Of a stretch of DNA of 64,000 nt, positions 46,514 to 58,301 are shown piece after piece. The DNA is taken from NCBI GenBank assembly GCA_003049485.1, contig PYST01000107.1, positions 1 through 64,000 on the forward strand, written 5' to 3'. This DNA comes from Ophioceras dolichostomum (lineage: Eukaryota; Ascomycota; Sordariomycetes; Magnaporthales; Ophioceraceae). The notes below the pieces were generated by a model. The model saw only the letters and a program-made list of their open reading frames with translations. It did not search any database and was not told the DNA's origin. The translations under genes and the position numbers were made by a program. The first letter of the stretch is position 1, and the number at the start of each line of letters is the position of its first letter.

Positions 46514-47706
46514 CTACCCACAGCAAACAGTCGCCTCCCCCGCAGCACTAGTTCTCTCCTCTTCCCCTCCACCGCCGCCACCGCCGTAACCACCGCAACC
46601 GCAACCGCCACCACCTCCTCCTCCACGACCCCGGAGCGTCTCCCACTGAAACACCATGGCGCCCAGGAATGCGCTGACGAAGATGCAGATGATGAAGTAG
46701 CCATTGTAGTACATGGCCAGTATGAGCACGTACGCCACCGCGAACTGCACGGTGTGCAGGCCCGCCCGCGCTGCCTGCTGCAGGACGCTGGGCCTGAAGG
46801 GCGATAGCGGTAGCACGCCACAGCCAGAGACAGGGACAGGGACAGGGGGAGGGACCACCGCCTCGAGGATGTCGCCGCTGTTCTTGCGGGACTGCAGCTG
46901 CTCGCTTTTCAGCGGCGTGGGAGCCGTCGTTATTGAGGCGGAATACGAGGGTGCGGCGGTGCTGCAGCAGCAGACTAGTCGTCCTCCCCCTCCTTCGCCG
47001 CCTTGAGGAGGAGGGCTGGCGGTGGAAGGGAGGAGCGGCGAAGACGACGGGTTGCCTGTCGCTGCTACTGCTTCTGACGCTGCGGCGGAGATGGAGGAGA
47101 CTTGGTTGTGGTTGTGATAGTGATGCTGTTGCACGACTGCTGCAGCTGCTAGGTGACGGCGGATGAGGAAGCGGTCGAACTCTTTGACGGCCCGGCGAAG
47201 GGCTTCCAGCGAGATGGTCAGGAGGATGACGCCGATGCAGGACCCCGCGAACATGCCGGTGCTCGTGATGTGCCAGTGGGACGTGAGGAAGCAGGCGTCT
47301 ACTGTGTACCAGTTCCACAGCATCTAGGAAGGGTTTACACCATTGTTATCAGCTTGCTGCCTAGGCAGGTTGCCTGGCGTTGGTGGGGGACCAACAGGGG
47401 TGAGTGAGTGGGTGCATGTCGGGCTTGACGCGAGGGGGACGGTCGCCCTTCCGTGATCTGTGATCTGGATTGGACTGTAGGTAAGTGGATAGCAAATAGT
47501 TGCAGCAAACGTACCGAAATCTTACAGTCTGAACTGCCTCCCATGCCGGCCATTCCGTTGACGCCGCCGGAGGCGGTTGCTGGGGCCGTTGAGGATGCAC
47601 CGGTCACTGCCGCGGCTGTGACACTAGACATCACGCTGCTTACCACAGACGAGATCGTGGTTGAAGTCAGGGGTTCCGCCGACCCCGGCATCGACATGCC
47701 GTCCAT
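46514..47706 (-). CDS. Ctr-family copper transporter
   Basis: Two exons (47706-47515 and 47323-46514) join in phase 0 at TTCG|GTACGT and CCTAG|ATG, giving SDCKIS-MLWNWYTVDACFL and 333 residues. Ctr proteins import Cu(I) as trimers, at the plasma membrane or out of the vacuole. The N-terminus has Met-rich motifs (MDGMSMPG, GMAGMGG). MLWNWYTVDACFLTSHWHI is the family's hallmark before TM1 (SCIGVILLTISLEAL). A long His/Ser/Pro loop of about 130 residues follows, then two closely packed TM segments (TVQFAVAYVLILAMYYNGYF and ICIFVSAFLGAMVF) with a GxxxA-type helix contact. The tail is unusual: poly-Gly with CGC, and it ends TVCCG. The loop also contains CCC. These thiols could bind Cu(I) on the cytosolic side. 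The start at ATG 47706 is the first in frame after stops; a further 5' exon is not excluded. Confidence 0.88.
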
Positions 47707-48570
47707 CCCGTGATTTGTGGTTTTATTCCAATAGGCAGGCACACAATTAGACTCGGGGAATGCGAATTCGTCGCCTCAGACTCGTGGCTTTTCAGACTAG
47801 GTGGATAGTAAAAACGAATGTCATCGCTCATTAAGTTCTTCTCCTTACCGTAATACGCAAGGACAAACCCCGTGAGTGCAAATAGTCAATTGGAAATAAG
47901 AGAGGCTTGGCCGACCAGACACTGAGGCACTGGAGTGATGGTTCAACGGGGACTTGCCGATACGAAGAGAGAGGCGAGGACAAAGGGGTCATCGGGGTAG
48001 ACGGGATGTGTCATCCTTGCCGGATGCGGGAAGCGTCCCCATTTGTCTCCTCGGATCCGATGCGGGCGATGGGCGACGTTCCTTTGTTCCGGACTGAACC
48101 GAATACAAAGAAGCGAGCCGCCTGTGCGCATCGAACGGACTAGACCCATGCGGGATGGCTGGCTGGCGGGAATGCTCTGAGATGGGGACGGCGCTCGGCG
48201 TCTGATGACCGGCCAGCCACTGAGCGAAAAGTTCCAGAAAATGGGGGGGATTTTCGCGCGCAAAGATGTGATAGGTAGGCAATAAGTGTATTCGCTTTAC
48301 AACATGGATGAAGTAGTAATGAAAAATTGTATGTACTTAAGAGCCTTGTTAATTTAAGGTGGTATTCGGTTCGGGCTCGGATCGAGGCAGGGAAGTGATA
48401 AGGGGGCGCAATGTACGAATCACAACCCAGCCAGCCTTGCAGAATGATGATGACAGGTTAAATATCCCGCGGCTATCTCCTTCACCCGAACCCGAGCACA
48501 AGCAACCTGCTTGCGACGCTTACCCAGCCGTCATCATCACCCATGCGCTTTGCACCTCGGCCTAGGGTGT
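47707..48570. other. Intergenic: promoter of the copper transporter
   Basis: No gene is seen. It holds the upstream region of the minus-strand transporter and the 3' side of the nicotinamidase gene. I could not assign a copper-regulatory element with confidence. Confidence 0.4.
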
Positions 48571-49813
48571 TTAGGGCCTCAGACGAGCAACCTCTGGCCC
48601 ATCAAAAGCGACGACACGCACGCCGCCAGCCTCGACCGTAGCGCGCGTCGAGTTCCATCCGTCCGGATCGACAGCTCGCGTGCCATCCTCAACGATGAAC
48701 GTAGTGAAGCCCTCCTTCGCGGCGTCCAGGGCGGTGCTCATAACGCAATAGTCGGCGGCGAGCCCCACGACGTAGACATGGCTGACGCTCTGGTTCCTGA
48801 GGAAGTCCGCGAGCCCGGAATCACTCACGCGCGGGTGTTGGAGGGGGTCGTAGAAGGCGCTGTACATCTCGATGCGCGGGTCGGTGCCCTTCTTGATGAT
48901 GTGGTCGATCTTGGACGCGTCGAGCTCGGGCACCAGGGTGGCGCCGTGAGACTCCTGCACGCAGTGGACGGGCCAGAGGCGGGTCTCGTAGGATTCGGAG
49001 GAGTTGTACGGGTTCGTCACTACCGTGACGTCCACAAATGGCTCTTTGCCCGGGTGGTTTGCCGCGAAGGAGATGTGATCGGCGGGGTGCCAGTCCTGGG
49101 TCGCGACGCGGGTGGTGAGACGAGGGTAGGAGAGCATGGTGTTGATCACAGTTGCGATATCGCGGCCGTTGGCCACGGCTAGGGAGCCATTCTGGACGTA
49201 CTGTTCGTCAGCCTGGGTGCGTGTGCGCGTGCGTACATGTAGATAGATGGTTACGGCGAAGGACTGGAGAGTAGTGGGCTTGGCAGGCAGGTAATATTGT
49301 GGTCGGCGACAAGCATCTCTAATTCTGGATATCTCCCGCCGTGTTTAAAGGAGCACCAGCGTATAGGTGAAGCACAATCTGTCATCGTCTTGATGTCAGA
49401 CGGGAGCGAGGCCTCGCTTCGTCAGCCTGCTATGAGCTGGGCTAGGCTCTTCCATGACCTGATAAACCTACGCACTGGCCACCAGAACGCAACTCTGCAT
49501 GTGGAAGATGCCACCCAGAAAAGGAATGCGTTCTCCCCGTACGTGGGCGTTGAATGAGATGACGGCACGTAGATGCACGCACAACTAGGTGCATGTAAAG
49601 CTACTGGTCTGGAGAGATCCGCACTCGGACTATGCATCACGGAAAGGAATCCCGTAGCTTCGCGTTCCGAGACAGCTAAAAAGGGTAAGAGAAATCTCCG
49701 TCGGCGGCGTATGAAGTTGAAGATGGGCTTACCGGCGGGCAGAAATCCTCCTGAAAGTCAATGACGATCAGTGCCGGATTAAACACGTCGGGGACAGGGG
49801 CGGCGACGGCCAT
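48571..49813 (-). CDS. PNC1: Nicotinamidase (Pnc1-type, isochorismatase-like hydrolase)
   Basis: Two exons, 49813-49733 and 49191-48571, join in phase 0 (CCGCCG|GTAAGC and GTCCAG|AAT) to give DFCPP-NGSLAV and 233 residues, close to yeast Pnc1 in size. The enzyme hydrolyses nicotinamide to nicotinate and ammonia in the NAD+ salvage pathway. The catalytic triad is visible: Asp in LIVIDFQEDF, Lys in IIKKGTD, and nucleophilic Cys in AADYCV. The metal-binding D-x-H-x-x-x-H set is in TQDWHPADHISF. The start is clear (MAVAAPVPDVFNPALIVIDF) with ACC before the ATG. The intron of 541 bp is long for this class of fungus. It is cytosolic or nuclear by family; no targeting signal is seen. Confidence 0.93.
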
Positions 49814-52800
49814 GGTGGACGTGTCAGACGGAACGGAGGAGCTGAAGAGCCGCGGGGGGAGCGAAGAGGAAGATGTGATGAGTAGGTAGTTTTGCGCTGG
49901 TAGCCCGGAAGTTCGCCTAATGCGAGGAGACCAAAAAGAGAGGTGGCAAAGTCTAGTTGACAGCCTCTCCTACACCGGGAGATGAGTCGTGATATCAGAC
50001 TGGGGAGGTAACTTTTTCCTCGTTCGGATCATCATCCCCTCATCTCCCTCTTGATTCTACGCCGGCAGCAAAAGCTGCGATGCGACAGATGGTTCAAACC
50101 CCAACTGATAAGGGTGAATGAGGCCGATCGCGGCTATCTAGGCATGTACATGAGAGCAGGCGATGTCCAGCAACGGTAGCCCCGTCCACTAGGCGAACCG
50201 GTTGAGGGAGCTGGGATGGGGTGCGTGGTCACCGAAGCATGGTGCGGGGGTCCACTACCAATGGCGGGGTAGTTTAGAACCTGCCTGAGCAGCTAGTGCA
50301 CGGACCAGTGGGACAATGGTTATGTAAGCTCATCGTCTGGTTTTGGCTGCATGCAATGATCGGCCCGCACTCGGCCAAAGCCGAGCTCGAAGCCTCCCAG
50401 GGTTGGCATTTGGATGCCTGTTGTTAGCTGAAAGAGATGACTGCCATCGTATTGCCTCGTGTCAGTTGAAGATATCAAGAGCTGAAAATTGCACAGCGAG
50501 CGGTGTAGCCCAATGTTTGTCGTCGCTTCTGTTCACGTTGTGTTGATCTTCAGGAGCGACGAGGGGAAAAGAGAAGGGCGAGGAAAATTTATTGGGATGC
50601 CCCTGAATCCTTGAAAATGCAACCATCCAGAAGGCGGTTACGTATCTCCTACCCCCGAGTTCGGCCACGATCGACGCTGCAATTCATTTGCGATAAGCGA
50701 TAAGGCACAGACAGAAACAGGCTTTCCCCAACCCGCTAGTTGGTGATGACACAAGTGACCAAGACAAAGTTGGGAGATGACATTCCGGATTCCAGACGAA
50801 GATCTGTCGAGCCGTTGAGGGGTGTTTTCGCTGTGAATCTTTGCTCTATGGAAGCTGAAGCTGTCTATTCCTGGTGGGAGCTGAGGCATCTCAGCCCTTC
50901 TTCAGGCGGGGATGAGTCTAAGTTTCTCCGTACGGAAGCAGTTTCGGCTTGGTTTGTCGTTCGCCTCGACGGAATTATGCAAGCTGACTGGATGAGCCTT
51001 GCCGTAGACTTCCCCTTGGAGCCGGCACTGGCGTGCGACGGATGTGGGAGGCAGAGACGGCGGCGGGAAGTCCAATTGGATCGACACCGTCCCGGAATGA
51101 CTGCCGACTGTGACATTTTCTTGGTGCCACGGAGAGCAGTCAGAGATATGGCTATGCCTGCCTGGCTATGCCGTAATCATGCAGGCGGTACATGTACGGG
51201 ACCGGGACGGCTCACTTTCTTGCCCACATACGTCCTTTTTTTTTTTACTCGTTCTTTTTTTGCCAGTCAGTCAGACTTGTGCAACCCACCAGCTTCGAAG
51301 GGGAGAAAGTTGGAATCACGATGGGCAGATCCCCGGCAGGAGGAACGGCAATCGCCGATCACCACCGCCAGCGGGAGGATTGAGCGGGGAAGGAGAAAAG
51401 GGATAAGGGAGAATGATATGAACCTATCGATCCCTTCCATCGCGGACGACCGGGTTCCCCTTGACCGCTTTTGCTTGCGTTGACCGCCTTTGGAGGTCCA
51501 ACAGAGAGGAGAGCTGCAGATGCGACGAGAATTTCGCGGCACAGACAGGGATCTGTGGCAGTGCCAAAACGGGACCGTTGATGGATGTTCCAGTGCTGCC
51601 AGCCTTCAGCCAGCGCTGCCAGCTGCGTAACGGCACCACAAAAACTGTTGAAGGCTGCTGCAGGGGCCACTCAAGGCCGCTCAAGGCCGATTTTGGAGGG
51701 TGAAGTGGGGCAGGCTCAGGGCCCTGTGCAGGGTTTGCGGTGCGGTACAAGATTGCCTGCCATTGACTACTGCCCGCTAGCCTGGTTGCTGCCAGGAGAG
51801 GGCGCAGTGTTCCGTGCTCCCTGAAGCTGCCCCATCAAAAATTCCGGTCGTGGGGGAAAAGGCAGGAACAGAAATTCTTTTAAACCGGACGGCGAGGAAC
51901 ATGAACATGAACTTGGTTCTTCCCTCCCTTTCTTTTGCTGCGTGTTGGCGATAGGTACAAACTACGCCGCCCGTCTTGCGTGACAACTCTCCACTCCTTT
52001 CCTTTTGTTTTGTCTTTTGTTCCCTCGGTTTTGTTCTCCTTCACCTCCTCCCTTTTGATTCTCCCTCCCTAGCTCGTGTTCGTTGTGATTTCCATCCCAC
52101 GTGTTTGCGCACAGCCTAGACCTAGAGCTCAGAGCCAAGAAGCGTTAGCTCTCTGACAAAGAACGATCAGCCTCGATTGGCTCCCGTCCAAACTTCGGGG
52201 CTCGGGAATCGTTGCTTGCACCAAGCACCAAAGAAAAAACTTCGGGTCCCGAATCCGACGCCGGTGTTCAGAACCACCTGGCACCTGGCGCCTGGCACCT
52301 GGACAACGCGGGCCCCCCCCTTTGCTTCTGCTTTGTTGTAGGGAGACCCAACGACAATAGCAAGCTGCCACACGCGGACAATAGCAACAAACGGGCAGCC
52401 GACCTCCTTCCTTGACGTCGACAATCAGCAAATTCATGGTATGGACCATTGTATCCCTTCCTTGACACGGTAGCCCTCCACATGGCCTTCGGTCTCTCCG
52501 TTGTCACGGGGCGATCTCGCGCCTTGCCTTGCATCTCTGCTTCTCGACAAAAGCGTGCTGCCTGCCCGTCCTACCTACCGATCTGCCCGCCATCCTACCC
52601 CTCTCCCCCTCCGTGTCTCTTAGGACCTTAGAACCTTGGAGCTGTCCTAGCTGTCGCAGGAAAACATGCTAGCTTTTCTCTTTGCCTCCTCGCGGAGGGT
52701 TACTTTCGACCTCCCCGAGCAATCTCGGAAGCGGCGGCATCGCTTACCAAGTCCTTCTTTTGCAGATCTTGATATAGACCGCGACCACGGCCCGGATCTC

Positions 52801-52865
52801 CTCCCAGGCGGACGCCAATGCGTTGCAGAAGACGTTGATACCAACAAACCACGAAGGTCCTCGAC
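49814..52865. other. Divergent promoter region between nicotinamidase and HMG-CoA reductase
   Basis: About 3 kb between two divergently transcribed genes. A 247-codon frame at 50740-51483 has no domain and an odd composition, and is not called. Upstream of the reductase are long C/T runs (51980-52075), a CACGTG at 52098-52103 (an E-box; fungal SREBP-type regulators bind related sites), a heptamer repeat and an upstream ORF, both listed separately. Confidence 0.45.
52275..52302 (+). repeat. Four tandem CACCTGG heptamers in the HMGR upstream region
   Basis: CACCTGG occurs at 52275, 52282 and 52296, and CGCCTGG at 52289, in perfect register. Each contains CANNTG-like sequence. The array lies about 570 bp before the reductase ATG, in the promoter or a long leader. 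Confidence 0.7.
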
Positions 52866-52869
52866 ATGA
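52666..52869 (+). promoter_or_regulatory. Upstream ORF overlapping the HMGR start (ATGA)
   Basis: An ATG at 52666, preceded by AAAAC, opens a 67-codon frame whose TGA (52867-52869) overlaps the reductase ATG (52866-52868) as ATGA. If the mRNA leader includes 52666, ribosomes would terminate exactly at the main start. That arrangement usually lowers translation of the main ORF or allows reinitiation. A leader intron or a transcription start downstream of 52666 would remove it. Confidence 0.45.
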
Positions 52870-55800
52870 TAGCATCGTCGCTCATCCCCTCCCGCTTCAG
52901 GGGCGAGCATCCGTCCGAGAAGGCGGCTGCTCCCTCGTGGCTGAACAAAAAGGTCACGCCCTTGCTGCAAAGCCTCGCCGGCATCGCCTCCGCACACCCG
53001 ATCCACACCATCGTTCTCGTCGCCCTGCTCGCCAGCTCCACCTACATAGGCCTGCTCGAGGAGAGCCTGTTTGACGCGACCTGGAGCGTGAAGAGGGCGG
53101 ACTGGTCGTCCCTGGCGGAAGGCAACAGGCGTCTGCGCGCAGGCCCGGACACGACCTGGAAATGGCAGTCCTGCGATGCGGACACGGCCCGCATGGCGGG
53201 CAGCAAGGCCAATGCCAACGCCAACCACCTCGCGCTGATCACCCTCGTCTTCCCGGAATCACTCACGAACGACGCACCCCAGACGGCGCCCCTGATTCAC
53301 ACGGTGCCGATTCCCGAGAATCTGTCGATAACATCGCTTCCCTCGACGTCGAACCCTCTCGCACCCTTCTCGCAAGACACGGCACTTGCATTCTCGATCC
53401 CCTACGACCAGGCACCCGAGTTCTTGGCGGCCGCGCAGGAGATCCCCAACGATACCACCGGGCAGCAGACGCGCGAAAGCGTGTACGGGAGCGAGAAGAA
53501 GATGTGGATCATGAAAGCCGCCAGGGTTCATACTAGGAGCAGCCTTGTACGGTGGGCCCAGAACGCTTGGGTTGAGTTCATCGACCTGCTGAAGAACGCC
53601 GAAACTCTGGACATCATAATCATGGTGCTCGGCTACCTCAGCATGCACCTCACGTTCGTGTCGCTCTTCCTGTCCATGCGCCGAATGGGCTCCAACTTTT
53701 GGCTGGCCACCAGCGTCCTATTCTCCTCCGTCTTTTCCTTCATGATCGGCCTTTTTGTGACGACAAAGCTTGGTGTTCCCATCACAATGGTCCTGCTTTC
53801 GGAGGGGCTGCCGTTCCTGGTCGTGACGATTGGCTTTGAGAAGAATATCGTTCTTACCAGGGCCGTCTTGTCTCATGCGATCGAGCACCGCCGCCCCGAC
53901 CCGGCCGCCACCGGGTCCAAGCACTCCAACGGCGGCGCCTCCGGCAGCGGAAAGGCCAATGGCAACAACAGCAGCAGCAGCCCTGCCGGAACTTCCAACG
54001 GCGGCTCGCACTCGGTCATTCAGCAGTCCATCCAGATGGCTATTAAGGATAAGGCCTACTGGATCGTCAAGGACTATCTGATCGAGATCGCCATCCTCGT
54101 GGCGGGCGCGGCATCCGGAGTCCAGGGCGGCCTTCAGCAGTTCTGCTTCCTGGCGGCCTGGATCTTGGTGTTTGACTGCATCTTGCTCTTCACCTTCTAC
54201 ACCGCCATCCTCTACATCAAGCTAGAGATCAACCGCATCCGGCGCCACGTCGCCATGCGCAGGGCTCTGGAGGACGACGGGCTCAGCCACCGTGTCGCCG
54301 AGAACGTGGCTAAGAGCAACGACTGGCCCAACGGCAAAGGCTCGAGCACCACGCTTTTCGGCAAGCAGATCAAGAGCACCAGTGTGCCGAAGTTCAAGGG
54401 CATCATGGTGTTGGGCTTCGTCCTTGTTAACCTGCTGAACTTGGCTACCATCCCCTTCCGCGGCACTCACCCGCTGTCTTCGCTCTCCGCCTGGGCCGGC
54501 GGCCTGGGAGGCGTCCTCAACTCTCCTCCCGTTGACCCGTTCAAGGTCGCCTCCAACGGTCTAGACGCCATCCTAGCCAATGCTCGCGTCACAGGCACCG
54601 AGACCATAGTAACGGTTCTAACGCCCATCAAGTATGAGCTGGAGTACCCCTCGGTGCACTACGCTCTGCCCCCCCCCAAGTCTGACTACCACCACCATGA
54701 CGACGACGATATGGTGTATGGCATGGGCGGCCGCATGGTCGGCGGCATCCTCAAGAGCCTGGAGGACCCGTTCCTGTCCAAGTGGATTGTGGTCGCCCTC
54801 GCCATGAGCGTTGCGCTGAACGGCTACCTGTTCAACGCAGCGAGGTGGGGAATCAAGGACCCCAACGTGCCGGATCACCCGATCGACCCCAGAGAGCTAG
54901 CAGACGCCCAGAAGTTCAACGACACCGAGTCCGCCACCTTGCCGATGGGAGAATACCAGCCACCGACCCCGCGGCGGCAGCCCACGCCCCCAGCGGATGA
55001 TTACAGCATTGATGCCGGCCTGCGCATGCCGACAACTATTTCGCCTAAGCCGCCAGCGGTTCCCCGCACGGCGGCCGAGCTGGATAGGATGCTGGCGGAG
55101 AAGCGAGCCCACGAGTTGTCCGACGAGGAGGTGATCGCGCTGTCTCTCAGGGGCAAGATTGCCGGTTATGCCTTGGAAAGGACGCTAAAGGACTGCACCC
55201 GTGCCGTCAAGATCCGGCGGACGATCATCTCGAGGACGAAGGCCACAGCAGAACTCACCGCCCTGCTCGAGGGCTCCAAGCTGCCGTACGAGGGCTACAA
55301 CTGGGCGCAGGTGCTTGGCGCGTGCTGCGAGAACGTGATCGGATACATGCCTCTGCCCGTAGGCGTGGCGGGCCCGCTCGTGATCGACGGCCAGACCTAC
55401 TTCATCCCCATGGCGACGACGGAGGGCGTGCTCGTGGCCAGCACCAACCGCGGCTGCAAGGCCATCAACTCGGGCGGAGGCGCCGTGACCGTGCTGACGA
55501 GCGACGGCATGACCCGCGGGCCGTGCGTCGGCTTCGAGACGCTCGAGCGGGCGGGGGCGGCCAAGATATGGCTCGACTCGCCCGTTGGGCAGAAGACGAT
55601 GAAGAACGCGTTCAACTCAACCAGCCGGTTCGCGCGGCTCGAGAGCATGAAGACGGCGATCGCGGGCACGAACCTGTACATCCGGTTCAAGACCACGACG
55701 GGCGACGCGATGGGCATGAACATGATCTCCAAGGGCGTCGAGCACGCGCTGAACGTAATGGCCAAGGAGAGCGGCTTCGACGACATGGACATCATCACCG

Positions 55801-56668
55801 TGAGCGGCAACTACTGCTCCGACAAGAAGCCCGCGGCCATCAACTGGATCGAGGGCCGCGGCAAGGGCGTAGTGGCCGAGGCTATCATCCCCGGCGACGT
55901 CGTGCGCAGCGTGCTCAAGACGGACGTTGATTCCCTCGTCGAGCTCAACATCTCCAAGAACCTGATCGGCTCGGCCATGGCTGGCGCCATGGGCGGGTTC
56001 AACGCCCACGCCGCCAACATCGTGGCTGCCATGTTCATCGCCACGGGTCAGGATCCGGCGCAGGTGATCGAGAGTGCCAACTGCATCACCATTATGCGGA
56101 AGTAAGTTTTAACCTTTTTCTCTTTGGCTTCTCCCCTAAATTATCAAAACCAATGCTCCGAAGCAACAAACTAACCGACTACCTTCCTTCCTCCAGCCTA
56201 CGCGGATCCCTCCAGATCTCAGTCTCCATGCCGTCCATCGAGGTCGGCACCCTCGGCGGCGGCACGATCCTGGAGCCCCAAGGCGCGATGCTGGACATGC
56301 TGGGCGTGCGTGGCCCGCACCCGACGAACCCCGGCGAGAACTCTCGGCGGCTGGCGCGCATCATCGCCGCGGCCACCATGGCGGGCGAGCTGTCGCTCTG
56401 CAGCGCCCAGGCGGCGGGCCACCTCGTGCGCGCCCACATGCAGCACAACCGGTCGGCTCCCCCGACGCGCACCACCACGCCCGCACCCGAACGGCAGCAG
56501 CAGCAGCTACAGCCACAGCAGCCGCTCCACAACAGCGGCGCCATGACGCCTGTCAGCCTGGCGCTTACCAATACGGTGGATAGGGCGGCTGGCGCGCTGA
56601 AGGGGAGTGTTAGCGCTGCGAGCTTGGAGAGGGCTGCTGCTGCTGCGGCGGCGGCTCCTCGTCGCTAG
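52866..56668 (+). CDS. HMG1: HMG-CoA reductase (NADPH)
   Basis: Two exons, 52866-56101 and 56197-56668, join in phase 2 (CGGAA|GTAAGT and CTCCAG|C) to restore [17 protein letters not shown] and 1,235 residues. The enzyme makes mevalonate from HMG-CoA at the ER membrane, the committed step of sterol and isoprenoid synthesis. The N-terminus [14 protein letters not shown] is typical of filamentous fungi. A first TM lies near residue 45, and a sterol-sensing-type cluster of TMs at about 240-470. The catalytic domain has [17 protein letters not shown], the Glu in TTEG (about 853), [10 protein letters not shown] (Lys about 987), [14 protein letters not shown] (Asp about 1063) and the late His in [12 protein letters not shown] just after it matches the Ser phosphorylated by AMPK-type kinases in other reductases. 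A Gln/Ala-rich extension of roughly 75 residues ends the protein. Confidence 0.97.
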
Positions 56669-58301
56669 CTGCCTACCTAGGTACCTAGATTATGTTGGCT
56701 TTTTTTTGTGCGAGGCGAGCGAGGGGGAGTACGAGGACGGGTTGAAGGGGCCAAAGGATACAAAGTGGCTGATGGACTGGAGTCAACTTTGGGAAGAGAT
56801 AGTATCTATCTGCTCCGTGCAGCCATAAACACGCGTTTATTATTTCCTATCTCATTTCCTTTTGTCTCCTCTACTCTAGGTATCCCACCTGTCTGCCTGC
56901 CTATTACCTACATAAACTAGAGTGGACGGTGCTGTAGATACGCTATCACTACCTACCGAAACAACCCGACGAGGGCAAAGGGCAACAAATCCTTAAGTGT
57001 AATGGTATTGTCTCTCTCGACGACTCAAGTAGGTAGTTTTGGGAACTGGTGAAGTCCATAGGCCTTTTTCTCTACTGAACTACCTGCCTAGGTACACTAA
57101 GAAGGTATTAATAATTGCCAGGGGCGTGTTCGTTCGCGCCGTCGATAGAGAGCGAGAATTTGGAAGTAAAACAATCCACTTTTTGACTGAAAAGTCCCAA
57201 GATACTGCGGTGTGGCAGGGCTGAGTTGAACCAGGGTAGAAGCCTCAGAGTCGAGAAACATCACAGCAAGCAAGCTCGTAATATTTGATTCGATAATTCT
57301 TTTATAAAACAAAAAAAGTGAAAAAAAAGGAAAGAAAAAGGGAGGGGGCAAGGGAAAAGGAGCCCATTGTGATTGGTTTTGAGCCTCTGGCGAAATCGTC
57401 ATCATCAGCCCTGGTTATCGGCGTCGTCATCCACCAGCAGCTTGCGGGACTCAAAGCCAGTATATAGGTAGACTCCCCATTGGCAAGAAATAAAAGCAGC
57501 TATGGAATGGAAATATAAGACTTTGTCTGGGACATCTCCCGTATTTTGGCAGAGTGCCTGTAGCAGGAATATAACTACATGGAAGGAGGAGGGCATAACG
57601 GATCATGGGGGAGGGAGAGCGGAGCTTCATCCGCCTGTACAACCTCACGCCTACACACACATGGGCCCTCTGTGTTCGCTCACATATCCTTCCTCTGAGG
57701 GGTAAATCCTCGAGAGCTCACACCTCGCTGTCGCCTCCTTTTTTTTTTTTTTGGGAGCGCTGTCTGTCAATGGAGGGCACAAGCCGGCGAGACATCTCCG
57801 TCCGTGATCTGTCTGGACTAGGGGGGTTCTTGGAGGAGGGGGATGATGAGGCCCAGAATGGCTAAAATCGGTGCTACAAACGATACTAAAGCGTTAGAAG
57901 ACTGTATCATAGCCCAGCTAGAAGGGGTGCTCCAACGTCAACGTCGGCGTTTTTCTGCGTGTTGACGTTTGGTCCGTGATCATTTCGCCAGACACCTCCT
58001 GACCCTCCAGGCAAACATCTGCACGAGGGAGGAGACCTATGGGTGAACCTTCCAGGATGGGCCATGAAATGGCTGCGAAATAAGGGATATGTCAAATTTC
58101 GTTTGCTGGTCGTCCGTTTCTTTTTATGACAAGCGACAGGTGGATGCAGCTAGCCAGGGGCGCAGGCCGTGATAGAGTTCTTGTGCTACCTCCCCTCACA
58201 ATGGTTTAAGGCGGACGCTGCCCACATCGTCTCTGCGCCGGACTCTGTTTCTATCAACTCCCTCACAAAGCACACAGACGGTACACGACTTCTCCCAAGA
58301 T
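56669..58301. other. 3' region of HMG-CoA reductase and spacer
   Basis: No supported gene. The motif CTACCTACCTAGGTACC and its variants recur near 56670-56690 and elsewhere in the window's spacers. A T-run at 57738-57752 and A/G-rich tracts at 57310-57350 are low-complexity. Confidence 0.4.

Noticed and set aside
50740..51483. A 247-codon plus-strand frame upstream of HMGR
   Set aside because: No domain, mixed composition, a poly-Phe stretch from a T-run, and a position in the promoter region; probably chance.
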